From positions 1 to 16,995 of the forward strand of contig CAYMWF010000101.1 in the NCBI GenBank assembly GCA_964394085.1: DNA of 16,995 bases, given 5' to 3'. Shown one piece after another: positions 7,084 to 14,493 of this stretch. The notes beneath the pieces were generated by a model. That model was given only the letters and a program-made list of their open reading frames with translations. It searched no databases and was not told where the DNA came from. Position numbers and translations under genes: made by a program. The DNA comes from CAYMWF01 sp964394085 [NCBI: uncultured Gemmatimonadota bacterium]. GTDB lineage: Bacteria; GCA-2686955; CAYMWF01. The first letter of the stretch is position 1. Each line of letters starts with the position of its first letter.

Positions 7084-8783
7084 ATATTCTGGGTATCAAC
7101 TGTTACATGCACGATTCCTCCGCCGCACTGCTTTCGGACGGAAAGATCGTCGCCATGGCGGAAGAGGAGCGTTTCAACAGGCAGAAGCATACCAGTGAAT
7201 TCCCTGTGAACGCCGTCGAATACTGCCTTTCCGAAGCCTCCCTGGGCAGCCTCTCAGAGGTGGACGAGATAGGTTTTTTCTGGATTCCCTGGCGGGGTCT
7301 CCTGAACCGGGCCGGAATACTTCTCCGCAACCTGCCGATGTATTTGAGCTACACGACGGGTCGTCCGTCAATTCTCCGGAACATGCTCGGAGTGAAAAAG
7401 CTGATCCGCGGGCGATACGGGTTCAAGGGCCGATTCCGTTTCATCGATCACCACTCGACCCACGCGTACAGCGCCTTTTATCCGTCTCCTTTCGAGGAAG
7501 CCGCCGTAATGGTGATCGACGGCAACGGGGAACTTTTAACCTCATCCGGATATTCCGCCGGCGGGGGGGAGGTGACCCGCGTATACCGCCTCACCTATCC
7601 GCATTCCCTCGGCCTGCTCTATCTCTGCGTAACCGAATACCTCGGGTTCGAGGAGAACAGCGGCGAAGGGAAGGTGATGGGGCTTGCGTCGTACGGCAGA
7701 CCCGTCTATTACGACAAATTCAGGGAGATTGTCGATTTCGACGAGCAGGGCGGCTACAGGCTGGATCTTTCCTATTTTGATGTGCATATCGTGCGTCATA
7801 ACTACATTACCCGTAAATTCATCGACAAGTTCGGACCAAGACTGCCGAAAGGCGGAGACCCGGATCAGCGGCACTGCGACATCGCGTCGTCCCTGCAGAA
7901 AATCACCGAAGAGGCCTCATACGCTCACCTTCGCCACCTCCACCGGGTAACGGGAAAGAAGAACCTCTGCCTGAACGGCGGAGTGGCTCTGAACAGCGTG
8001 ATGAACGGCAAAATCCTTTCTTCGACACCCTTCGAGAAACTGTTTATCTTTCCGGCGGCCAATGATACAGGATGTTCACTCGGTTCGGCCCTGTTCATCT
8101 GGCACAAGATCCACGGCGGAGCGAACCGGGACAGGCTGCGCCATCCGTATCTCGGGCCTTCTTTCGATGAAAAAGAGGTCCTGGCCGCCCTGGAGAGGGA
8201 AGGGAGGGGCCTGACCTGGGAAAAAGTCGAAGATCCGTCCTTCGCCGCCGCCGCCCTCCTCGCAGAGGGGAAGATTATCGGCTGGTTCCAGGGAAACATG
8301 GAAATCGGCCCCCGGGCTCTCGGGAACCGCAGCATCCTGGCCGATCCCAGGCGTCCCGAAATGAAAGATATCCTTAACCGCCGCGTCAAACACCGGGAGC
8401 CTTTCCGGCCCTTCGCCCCGTCGATCCTCGAACCCCGGCTTTCCGATTACTTCGAAACGACGGATCCTGCGCCCTACATGCTGAAGGTCAGCCCCGTAAG
8501 ACCTGAAAAACGGGAGATCATCCCGGCGGTGACCCATGTCGACGGCAGCGGCCGCATCCAGACCGTCGCGCGGGAGACGAACCTGAAGTATTATCGCCTC
8601 ATCGAGGAGTTCCAGCGCCTGACGGGCGTCCCCGTGGTGCTGAATACATCCTTCAATATCAGGGGCGAGCCGATCGTCTGCACGCCCGCTGATGCGATAT
8701 TCTGCTTCAGGAAAGCGGATATGGACAATCTTCTGCTGGGTGACTACCTTGTCAGTGTAAACGGGAGCGGGACAGCTTCATGA
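7080..8783 (+). CDS. NodU/CmcH-family carbamoyltransferase
   Basis: This 567-residue protein has the usual length for O-carbamoyltransferases that move the carbamoyl group of carbamoyl phosphate to a hydroxyl. The N-terminal Kae1-like domain begins NILGINCYMHDSSAAL with His11 and Asp12. DHHSTHA (123-129) and VIDGNGE (145-151) carry conserved metal and adenylate-binding residues. NGGVALNS is present near 300. The C-terminal YrdC-like half has WFQGNMEIGPRALGNRSI and later FNIRGEPIVCTPADA. All expected core motifs are present, so it should be active. Known relatives modify Nod factors, cephamycin, novobiocin and similar products; here the acceptor is unknown, though a sugar made by the preceding GT2 is plausible. 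It overlaps the glycosyltransferase by four bases and its own TGA overlaps the ATG of the 52-codon ORF. Confidence 0.94.
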   Translation: MNILGINCYMHDSSAALLSDGKIVAMAEEERFNRQKHTSEFPVNAVEYCLSEASLGSLSEVDEIGFFWIPWRGLLNRAGILLRNLPMYLSYTTGRPSILRNMLGVKKLIRGRYGFKGRFRFIDHHSTHAYSAFYPSPFEEAAVMVIDGNGELLTSSGYSAGGGEVTRVYRLTYPHSLGLLYLCVTEYLGFEENSGEGKVMGLASYGRPVYYDKFREIVDFDEQGGYRLDLSYFDVHIVRHNYITRKFIDKFGPRLPKGGDPDQRHCDIASSLQKITEEASYAHLRHLHRVTGKKNLCLNGGVALNSVMNGKILSSTPFEKLFIFPAANDTGCSLGSALFIWHKIHGGANRDRLRHPYLGPSFDEKEVLAALEREGRGLTWEKVEDPSFAAAALLAEGKIIGWFQGNMEIGPRALGNRSILADPRRPEMKDILNRRVKHREPFRPFAPSILEPRLSDYFETTDPAPYMLKVSPVRPEKREIIPAVTHVDGSGRIQTVARETNLKYYRLIEEFQRLTGVPVVLNTSFNIRGEPIVCTPADAIFCFRKADMDNLLLGDYLVSVNGSGTAS

Positions 8784-8938
8784 GACGGAAGGTGCAGACA
8801 GAGCTCCGGATCTCTTTCGCTGCCGGGGAGCAAAGAAGGGATCAGGCCCGGCGGTCTCCATCGTGTGCCCGTTTCCTTCGCCGACTCTCGACGGGACCGG
8901 CGGGCCGCGGGGTTCCGCGGGATGGGCTTTTCGCCTGA
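8780..8938 (+). CDS. Possible small basic protein, translationally coupled on both sides
   Basis: A 52-residue ORF fills the gap between two well-supported genes. Its ATG at 8780 overlaps the carbamoyltransferase stop as ATGA, and its TGA at 8936-8938 shares one base with the ATG of the radical SAM gene (TGATG). The product is very arginine-rich, with no membrane segment, no cysteine pair and no recognised domain. Both junctions are what coupled translation would produce, but one could arise by chance in high-GC DNA, and the composition is typical of spurious ORFs. It could instead be only a ribosome-delivery reading frame. I cannot name a function. Confidence 0.35.
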   Translation: MRRKVQTELRISFAAGEQRRDQARRSPSCARFLRRLSTGPAGRGVPRDGLFA

Positions 8939-10407
8939 TGCGCGTGCTTTTCTACTACCGGTGTTTCGAATCCGCGGGAATCGAGTATCTGTGCGGCGCC
9001 CTGGAAGCGGCGGGGCATGAAACCGGGCTTCTTTTCGAGCCCGGATTCGACGACACCACCTATTTCAAGCTTCCGGCGGCCGCGATCCTGAACCGGCGCG
9101 GCCGGCTCCTGAAGCAGGCTGAGGGGTTCGAACCCGACCTGCTCGCCTTCTCCATGCCCACCAACTATTTCCCCCACGTTTCGAGCATGGCGGCGCTCCT
9201 TAAGAGCCGGATTGACGCACCTACCGTGGCCGGGGGACCGCACCCGAGCTGTGCTCCGGATACGGTGCTTGCGGATCCTTCCATCGACATGATCTGCCTC
9301 GGGGAGGGAGAAGAAACAGTCGTGGAGCTCGCGGCGGCCCTCCAGGCGGGTCGCGACCCCGGGGAAGTGCCCGGAATTCTGACCGGAACCGGCGGAACCG
9401 GCGGAACCGGCGGGAACCAGGCCCGGATCCGGCCCCCCGTCCAGGATCTGGACTCGCTTCCTTTCCCGCAGAGGCGCCACTTCTGCGAATGCGGAGTCTT
9501 CAGGGGATCTCTCCTCCTGATTACCAGCCGCGGATGCCCCTTCAACTGTTCCTACTGTATCAACAACTTTTATCGCACCAGCCTCTACCGGGATTCGGGA
9601 TACAGGCTCCGCCGCCGTTCCCCCGGCAATGTCCTGGCCGAGATCGAAAGAGAAACAACCCGGTATCCCGTCACTTATATCTATTTCAACGACGATGATT
9701 TCACGTCGTCGAGCTCATGGCTCCGGGAATTCCTGCCCGGTTATGCGTCCGGGTTCGGGATACCCTTCTTCTGCTTCGGCAACCCTCTCGCCCTCGACGA
9801 CGAAAAGGTTTCGGGTCTCGCGGCAGCCGGCTGCACCCAGATTTTCATGGGCATCGACTCGGGGAGCGAATCCGTCAGGCGGCTGATGAACCGCCCCATG
9901 AGCGAGGAGCGCATCCTGGCCGCGGCCCGGGTCGTCAAGCGATACGGAATCAAGCTTCACACCACGGCGATCTTCGGCACCCCCGGCGAGGACAAAGACG
10001 AAATGTGGCAGACGGTGGACCTCCTCGACCGGGTCGCGCCGGATGTGCTTTCGACATACCTGATGTATCCATATCCGGGAACGGAGATAGCGAAAAAAGC
10101 GAGGGAGAACGGTCTACTGGATGATGCCGCGTGGGAGCGCATCCTGGCCGGCAAGGGCTCCCTGCACACTTCCGGCGCTTTCCGTCATCCCCACTCCGGT
10201 CTCGCCACCCGCCTCACGAACCTGCTTCCCGCCTTCATCGCCGCTCCGGCCCTCCTCAAACCCTTCGTTCGATTCTTCATGAGGCGCAATACCGGACCCC
10301 GTCTGACAGGATTACTCTATGTTCTGCTGCTGCCCCTGACCTTTCCCCTGTTCGGAGCGAAAGAGCTCCGCACAAGGCTCCGCCTGCTCCTGAAATCCCT
10401 TTCTTGA
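8938..10407 (+). CDS. B12-binding radical SAM enzyme
   Basis: The product has 489 residues from the ATG at 8938; a GTG at 8863 would add 25 unlikely residues. Residues 1-140 form a cobalamin-binding Rossmann domain with AGGPHP (98-103) and LGEGEE (121-126), typical of class B radical SAM proteins, which usually lack DxHxxG. A TGG-repeat linker follows at 151-159. The radical SAM motif CPFNCSYC gives Cys200, Cys204 and Cys207; IFMGIDSGSE and TAIFGTPGE support the barrel. The last 60 residues are hydrophobic and basic, suggesting membrane association. Relatives methylate unactivated carbons or phosphorus, or act on hopanoids and pigments; the substrate here is unknown. It follows the carbamoyltransferase and small ORF in the same operon. 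Confidence 0.9.
   Translation: MRVLFYYRCFESAGIEYLCGALEAAGHETGLLFEPGFDDTTYFKLPAAAILNRRGRLLKQAEGFEPDLLAFSMPTNYFPHVSSMAALLKSRIDAPTVAGGPHPSCAPDTVLADPSIDMICLGEGEETVVELAAALQAGRDPGEVPGILTGTGGTGGTGGNQARIRPPVQDLDSLPFPQRRHFCECGVFRGSLLLITSRGCPFNCSYCINNFYRTSLYRDSGYRLRRRSPGNVLAEIERETTRYPVTYIYFNDDDFTSSSSWLREFLPGYASGFGIPFFCFGNPLALDDEKVSGLAAAGCTQIFMGIDSGSESVRRLMNRPMSEERILAAARVVKRYGIKLHTTAIFGTPGEDKDEMWQTVDLLDRVAPDVLSTYLMYPYPGTEIAKKARENGLLDDAAWERILAGKGSLHTSGAFRHPHSGLATRLTNLLPAFIAAPALLKPFVRFFMRRNTGPRLTGLLYVLLLPLTFPLFGAKELRTRLRLLLKSLS
9385..9413 (+). repeat. Three perfect 9-bp tandem repeats inside the radical SAM gene
   Basis: The unit GGAACCGGC occurs three times without change (9385-9411), with the first two bases of a further copy. 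It encodes Thr-Gly-Gly steps in the linker between the B12-binding and radical SAM domains. The unit is three codons long, so changes in copy number would alter linker length and keep the frame. Confidence 0.85.
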
Positions 10408-10433
10408 CCCTTTCGACTACGGGCATGTAGAAT
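10404..10433 (+). promoter_or_regulatory. Promoter of the thioredoxin-like lipoprotein-surE operon
   Basis: The -35 TTGACC (10404-10409) overlaps the radical SAM stop codon; after an 18-base spacer the -10 is TAGAAT (10428-10433). A 6-bp inverted repeat, GCCGGT/ACCGGC (10460-10465 with 10474-10479), lies in the leader just before the start codon of the next gene. No terminator is seen after 10407, so read-through from the upstream operon is possible. Confidence 0.5.
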
Positions 10434-10496
10434 CGTCTTCTCCGGACCTGACCGGGACAGCCGGTTCGTCGTGACCGGCGAAGAGTGGGACGCTTG

Positions 10497-12113
10497 ATGG
10501 ATAAGAGAATTGTTTACATTGCCGGGTCGATCCTCATCCTGCTCGCTCCTGCGTTCCTTTTGTCATGTGACGGAAAACCCTCGGAAAATGAAGCTGCAGC
10601 TCAAGACGCCGCCTTCGACCGGGCGGTTCATAGCGCCTCGCCGGGATCGACTTCGGATGCGCCCGATTCGCCGGAGCCGCAGGAAGCTTCCCATCTCCCT
10701 GCCGCCGTCAAGCAAAGGATGCTTCACCTGGAAATCTTTTTGATGGGGCTCTGCCCGTACGGCCCCCCTCTCGTCTCCACGCTGCTCGACATCACGGAGG
10801 AAAGACCTGATCTTTTCATCATGGAGGTGCTTTTTATCGGGGAACCGGGTGAAGACGGGATACCGATCTGCCCCGGCGGCGAGGAAGAGCTCGCCGAGAA
10901 CCTGCTGCAGGTCGCCATGTTGAATACTTTTCCCGGGATATACGCGGAATATGTGAGGTGCCTTGCGGAAGGCAGGGGCGGAGGAGGGTGCCTTTCAGCG
11001 GCGGCGGACCGGAAGAGCCTCGAGACGATTGAAGCTTTCCGCGATTCACCGCAGGCGATGGAAATTCTCCTGGCGCAATCGGAGCTTTCGGTGGAAGTGG
11101 GGGTCGGATACAGCCCCACCCTGTATATCGATGCCGAAGAATATCGGGGTTCACACTCCCCGGACCGTGTTCTGTCATGGCTCTCGCTCATCACGGACGA
11201 TAAGGCACTTAAAGAATCGTATCCGCCGCCGGCAGCGTTCCCGATTCACCCCGTCATACCATCCGAATCAGCGGCTTTCGACGAAAGCGGGATAATGAAT
11301 GCTCTGGACCGGCTTTTCCCGGCGGCATCGGTGCTGCCCTGGCGCTGGCCCGAAACCGGGAACGACCTTCCCCGGGGGGGAATGAGCTCCCTGGCCGATG
11401 CCGTCGCCGCGGCGGAAATCCGGGTTCTTCCGGTGATTTTTTTCGGCAGAGGAGTTGAAAAGGCTTACTCCTTCAATGATATCAGTGCCAGGCTTACACC
11501 GGTGGGTGAATTCCTTGTCGACTTTATGGAAGACGCATCGACACGGGTTTTTGTCGACAGGAAACGGACGGAAGACAGCCTGACGGTTTTCGGCGCCGGT
11601 CTTTCACCCCGGTTTTTCGGCTGCCTGGCCCTGCTCGATTCACTGGGCGACAGCGGCTCTGCGGTCCGGGATTACGGGGTAGCCTACATCACCTCCGAGT
11701 ATAAAGGTACAGTATACTCGAAGGGTGGAGCTCCGGAGCTCGAAGAGGACAGGAGGCAGATCGCAATCAAAAGCTTCTATCCTGAAAAATACGCCTCCTA
11801 CCTGAGGATCCGTGGAAATTCCCTGGGGACATCCTACTGGGAGGAGCCCCTCGAAGCCGCGGGGCTCGATCCGAACGAAATCAAGCGTCTCAGCAAAACG
11901 GATGAAGTGAGCCGCCTCCTGGCGGCGGACAGGGGCGAATGTCTGGAACTCGGCATATACGGCGACCTGGCCCTGGTGGTGGAAAACAAAAAAGTCGTTT
12001 ATTCTCCATCCCCTGAACGGGTGGTCAGGCTGATCAGGTCGATGTCGGGCGAGGCGTTGCCGCCCGAACCCTCCGATGTTGAGGAGGAAAGGTGCCCGAA
12101 CCGAAAGGACTGA
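10497..12113 (+). CDS. Lipoprotein with two thioredoxin-like (CPYG, DsbA-type) domains, second degenerate
   Basis: The protein has 538 residues from the ATG at 10497 (GGGA six bases upstream; a GTG at 10485 would add four residues). A signal peptide ends in lipobox LLSC with Cys24, so it should be anchored to a membrane outside the cytoplasm. Residues 76-229 form a thioredoxin-like domain with CPYG (Cys86-Gly89), extra cysteines at 125, 155 and 165, and a cis-Pro segment SPTLYID (206-212). Residues 361-513 repeat it at a nearly constant offset of 283-284: Cys86 becomes Ser370, Pro87 aligns with Pro371, and Q.A.....P..Y..Y aligns at 138-152 and 421-435. Copy two has lost the active-site cysteine and cis-proline. 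A redox or binding role is likely; partners are unknown. It is in one transcript with surE. Confidence 0.78.
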   Translation: MDKRIVYIAGSILILLAPAFLLSCDGKPSENEAAAQDAAFDRAVHSASPGSTSDAPDSPEPQEASHLPAAVKQRMLHLEIFLMGLCPYGPPLVSTLLDITEERPDLFIMEVLFIGEPGEDGIPICPGGEEELAENLLQVAMLNTFPGIYAEYVRCLAEGRGGGGCLSAAADRKSLETIEAFRDSPQAMEILLAQSELSVEVGVGYSPTLYIDAEEYRGSHSPDRVLSWLSLITDDKALKESYPPPAAFPIHPVIPSESAAFDESGIMNALDRLFPAASVLPWRWPETGNDLPRGGMSSLADAVAAAEIRVLPVIFFGRGVEKAYSFNDISARLTPVGEFLVDFMEDASTRVFVDRKRTEDSLTVFGAGLSPRFFGCLALLDSLGDSGSAVRDYGVAYITSEYKGTVYSKGGAPELEEDRRQIAIKSFYPEKYASYLRIRGNSLGTSYWEEPLEAAGLDPNEIKRLSKTDEVSRLLAADRGECLELGIYGDLALVVENKKVVYSPSPERVVRLIRSMSGEALPPEPSDVEEERCPNRKD

Positions 12114-12117
12114 ACCG

Positions 12118-12888
12118 TTGACGGATATTCTGCTTACAAATGACGACGGCATAAACGCGCCGGGATTGACGGCCCTCCACAGAGAAATAGCAGGCATCGG
12201 AGAGGTCAGCGTGGTTGCGCCGATGAGCGAAAAGTCGGCGGTCGGACATGCGATAACTCTGTCGGATCCGATACGGGTCTCACGGGTGAAGAGGAACGGT
12301 GATTTTTTCGGATTCGGCGTTCACGGAACTCCCTCGGACTGCGTCAAGATCGCCGTCAAGGCGCTGCTCGACAGAAAACCGGATATCCTCCTGTCCGGTA
12401 TAAACCAGGGACCGAATACCGGCATTAATGTAATCTATTCCGGCACTGTTTCCGCCGCCACGGAAGGAACCATCTTCGAAATCCCGTCGATCGCGGTTTC
12501 CCTGGCCTCGTTCACCTCGAAGGACTTTGCCTTCGCCGCCTCAATTACCAGAAAACTCGCCCTGTCGGTGCTCGAGAGCGGCCTGCCGCCCGGGGTTCTG
12601 TTGAACCTGAATGTTCCCGCGGTGGAATCCAAAGCGATCAAGGGTGTGAAAATAACCCGGCAGGGGCTGACGAGATACGAAGAAACCTTCATTCGCCGGG
12701 TGGATCCCCGAAACCGCACCTATTACTGGATGGACGGTGAAAAAATCGAGCTTCTGGAGGACGATGATGTCGATGATCGCGCCATAGAAATGGGTTGGGT
12801 TTCGTTGACACCGATCCATTATGATTTGACTTCTTACAAAAGTCTTGATATACTAAAGAGTTGGGACATCAGAGCGTTGACGAGGTAG
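12118..12888 (+). CDS. surE: 5'/3'-nucleotidase SurE
   Basis: The 256-residue product fits the SurE family in length. It starts close to ILLTNDDGI, the N-terminal metal-binding signature with the paired Asp residues, followed by VVAPMSEKSAVGHAIT, VHGTPSDCV and LLSGINQGPNTG, all family hallmarks; SGTVSAATEG completes the active site. SurE removes phosphate from nucleoside 5'- and 3'-monophosphates using a divalent metal in the cytoplasm. I chose the TTG at 12118, with AAAGGA eight bases upstream and beginning five bases after the preceding stop. The ATG at 12076 would overlap the lipoprotein gene and add 14 residues unlike the family. The last 60 bases contain the promoter for the next gene. 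Confidence 0.95.
   Translation: MTDILLTNDDGINAPGLTALHREIAGIGEVSVVAPMSEKSAVGHAITLSDPIRVSRVKRNGDFFGFGVHGTPSDCVKIAVKALLDRKPDILLSGINQGPNTGINVIYSGTVSAATEGTIFEIPSIAVSLASFTSKDFAFAASITRKLALSVLESGLPPGVLLNLNVPAVESKAIKGVKITRQGLTRYEETFIRRVDPRNRTYYWMDGEKIELLEDDDVDDRAIEMGWVSLTPIHYDLTSYKSLDILKSWDIRALTR
12826..12854 (+). promoter_or_regulatory. Near-consensus promoter inside the 3' end of surE
   Basis: The -35 TTGACT (12826-12831), an exact 17-base spacer and the -10 TATACT (12849-12854) differ from the sigma70 consensus at two positions in all. Transcription would start near 12861. The leader to the chosen ATG at 13020 is about 160 bases; an ATG at 12936 (preceded by AAGGA) would shorten it. Confidence 0.65.
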
Positions 12889-13019
12889 GAGGCATATCAA
12901 AGACGCACCATCCGGATCCTCCGTTCCGAAGGAAAATGAAGATTCCAGAGCTTCGACGGATCACAGGCGAGTCCTATTCCAACTACCTGGAATCATCCGG
13001 ATACACCGGGACGACATTG

Positions 13020-14483
13020 ATGAAAGACAGATCTGTGAAGACAACCTTGACTATACTTGTTCTGATGGTGCTGATCTCCCCGGCTGCGCAGTCGCAGCAT
13101 GCGACTTCCGACTGGCCGCTTTTCCAGGGGGATGCCCGCCACTCGGGCGTGAGTAATTTCGAGGGGCTCAAAACCTCCCCGGACGAATCTAATCTCAGGT
13201 GGCGTTTCGCTACCAGTTCGCATGTATACTCATTTCCGGTCATCGGGCTCGATGGAACCATTTTCATCGCGGATATGGGCGGGGAAGTCTATGCCCTCGA
13301 TATGTTTGGAAATCTGAAATGGTCTTACGATGTCGGCGCCGGGGTAAGGGCGACGCCCGCGGTCTCGAAGAACGGGAGGCTTATCGTCGCAAATCGTGAC
13401 GGGTTCGTCTATGCCTTCGATTGCGGCACGGGAATAGTTAAATGGATTTTCGTATCGCCGGGACGGATCCACAGCCCCCCGGTTTTCGACGGCGAAGGGA
13501 ATGTCATCTTCGGTTCGGGGGACGGATACCTGTACTCGGTTGACGAAATCACCGGCTACTTCAACTGGAAAGCATGGACCGGCCCGATCGGACCGGTCTC
13601 TCCGTGCCTCGATTCCGAGGGTAATATTTATATCGCCTCCCGGGATGTCGGGTTATACAGCTTCTACCCGGACGGCACCGAGCGCTGGTTGAATATTATT
13701 GATGGCGATCCGCGTTCGCCGGCTATCGATGAGAACGATGTAATCTACGTGCCGCATAAGGGGGGTCAGGTTACCGCATACTACTCAGACGGTGAAATGA
13801 AGTGGCAGACCGAAACAAATACCAGGACAAGAGCTTCCGGAGCAATCCATCCGGACGGGTATTACCTGCTTCCCACTTTTGAAGAAAGCATCATAATACT
13901 CGATCTGACGACCGGGGAGAAGATCAGAGAGATTCACCTGCTCGGGGATTGCGAATTCCCGCCGGTGATCGGAAATGACGGCAGCTTCTACCTGGGTACC
14001 CTGGCGAATTTCTACGCTTTTTCCGCAGAGGGGCAGGTCATCTGGGAACAGGAAGCAAAAACCGTTATGAATGTATCTCCGATCATGGATGCCGGGGGCG
14101 GGTTTTACGAGGTGGGCGACGGAGTTCTCTTCGCTTACGGTGAAAGATGGCCGGAGATTGAAGTTTTCGCAACCGACTCGGTCTACGCACAGGGCGACAG
14201 TATTCATGTATATGCCGTATTGATGGCCGATCAGAGCGATACCAGCTCCTACGATCTGAAATCCTGGTACAAGCCCCCCGGGAGCGGCAGGCGGCAAATC
14301 TTCGATTATACTTCGAAGACTCAGGGCTATGGTCAGGTGCAGCTGAATATGCTCCACGACATCGTTGATGAAGATTTCCCGCCGGGTCAGTATTACGTGA
14401 CTGCTTCACTTCAAGAAAACACCACCGGTTATATCCTCGATGAAGCTTCGAAAATTATTGAAGTAACAGAGCCGCCTGATTGA
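13020..14483 (+). CDS. Secreted PQQ-type beta-propeller repeat protein
   Basis: The protein has 487 residues from the ATG at 13020, chosen because a normal signal peptide follows (KDRSVK, then a hydrophobic run from 8 to 20, cleavage near 26). Upstream in-frame starts at 12936 and 12861 would bury that signal behind 28 or 53 residues. WPLFQGDARHSGVS (32-45) is the classical opening of PQQ-like/WD40-like propellers, and blades repeat as GGEVYALD..G..KW, DGFVYAFDCGTGIVKW, DGYLYSVDEITG and so on through about residue 370. The last 100 residues form an Ig-like beta domain. No dehydrogenase catalytic site is evident, so it is likely a binding or scaffold protein on the cell surface or in the periplasm. 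It converges with the next gene, ten bases apart. Confidence 0.87.
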   Translation: MKDRSVKTTLTILVLMVLISPAAQSQHATSDWPLFQGDARHSGVSNFEGLKTSPDESNLRWRFATSSHVYSFPVIGLDGTIFIADMGGEVYALDMFGNLKWSYDVGAGVRATPAVSKNGRLIVANRDGFVYAFDCGTGIVKWIFVSPGRIHSPPVFDGEGNVIFGSGDGYLYSVDEITGYFNWKAWTGPIGPVSPCLDSEGNIYIASRDVGLYSFYPDGTERWLNIIDGDPRSPAIDENDVIYVPHKGGQVTAYYSDGEMKWQTETNTRTRASGAIHPDGYYLLPTFEESIIILDLTTGEKIREIHLLGDCEFPPVIGNDGSFYLGTLANFYAFSAEGQVIWEQEAKTVMNVSPIMDAGGGFYEVGDGVLFAYGERWPEIEVFATDSVYAQGDSIHVYAVLMADQSDTSSYDLKSWYKPPGSGRRQIFDYTSKTQGYGQVQLNMLHDIVDEDFPPGQYYVTASLQENTTGYILDEASKIIEVTEPPD

Positions 14484-14493
14484 AAGAATCGAA

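Noticed and set aside
8842-9480. 212-codon open frame on the minus strand
   Set aside because: It is antisense to the B12 radical SAM gene, with Arg/Gly-rich composition typical of shadow frames.
14484-14493. Bidirectional terminator between the convergent genes
   Set aside because: Only a weak GATT/AATC pairing is visible and there is no stable stem or T-tract.
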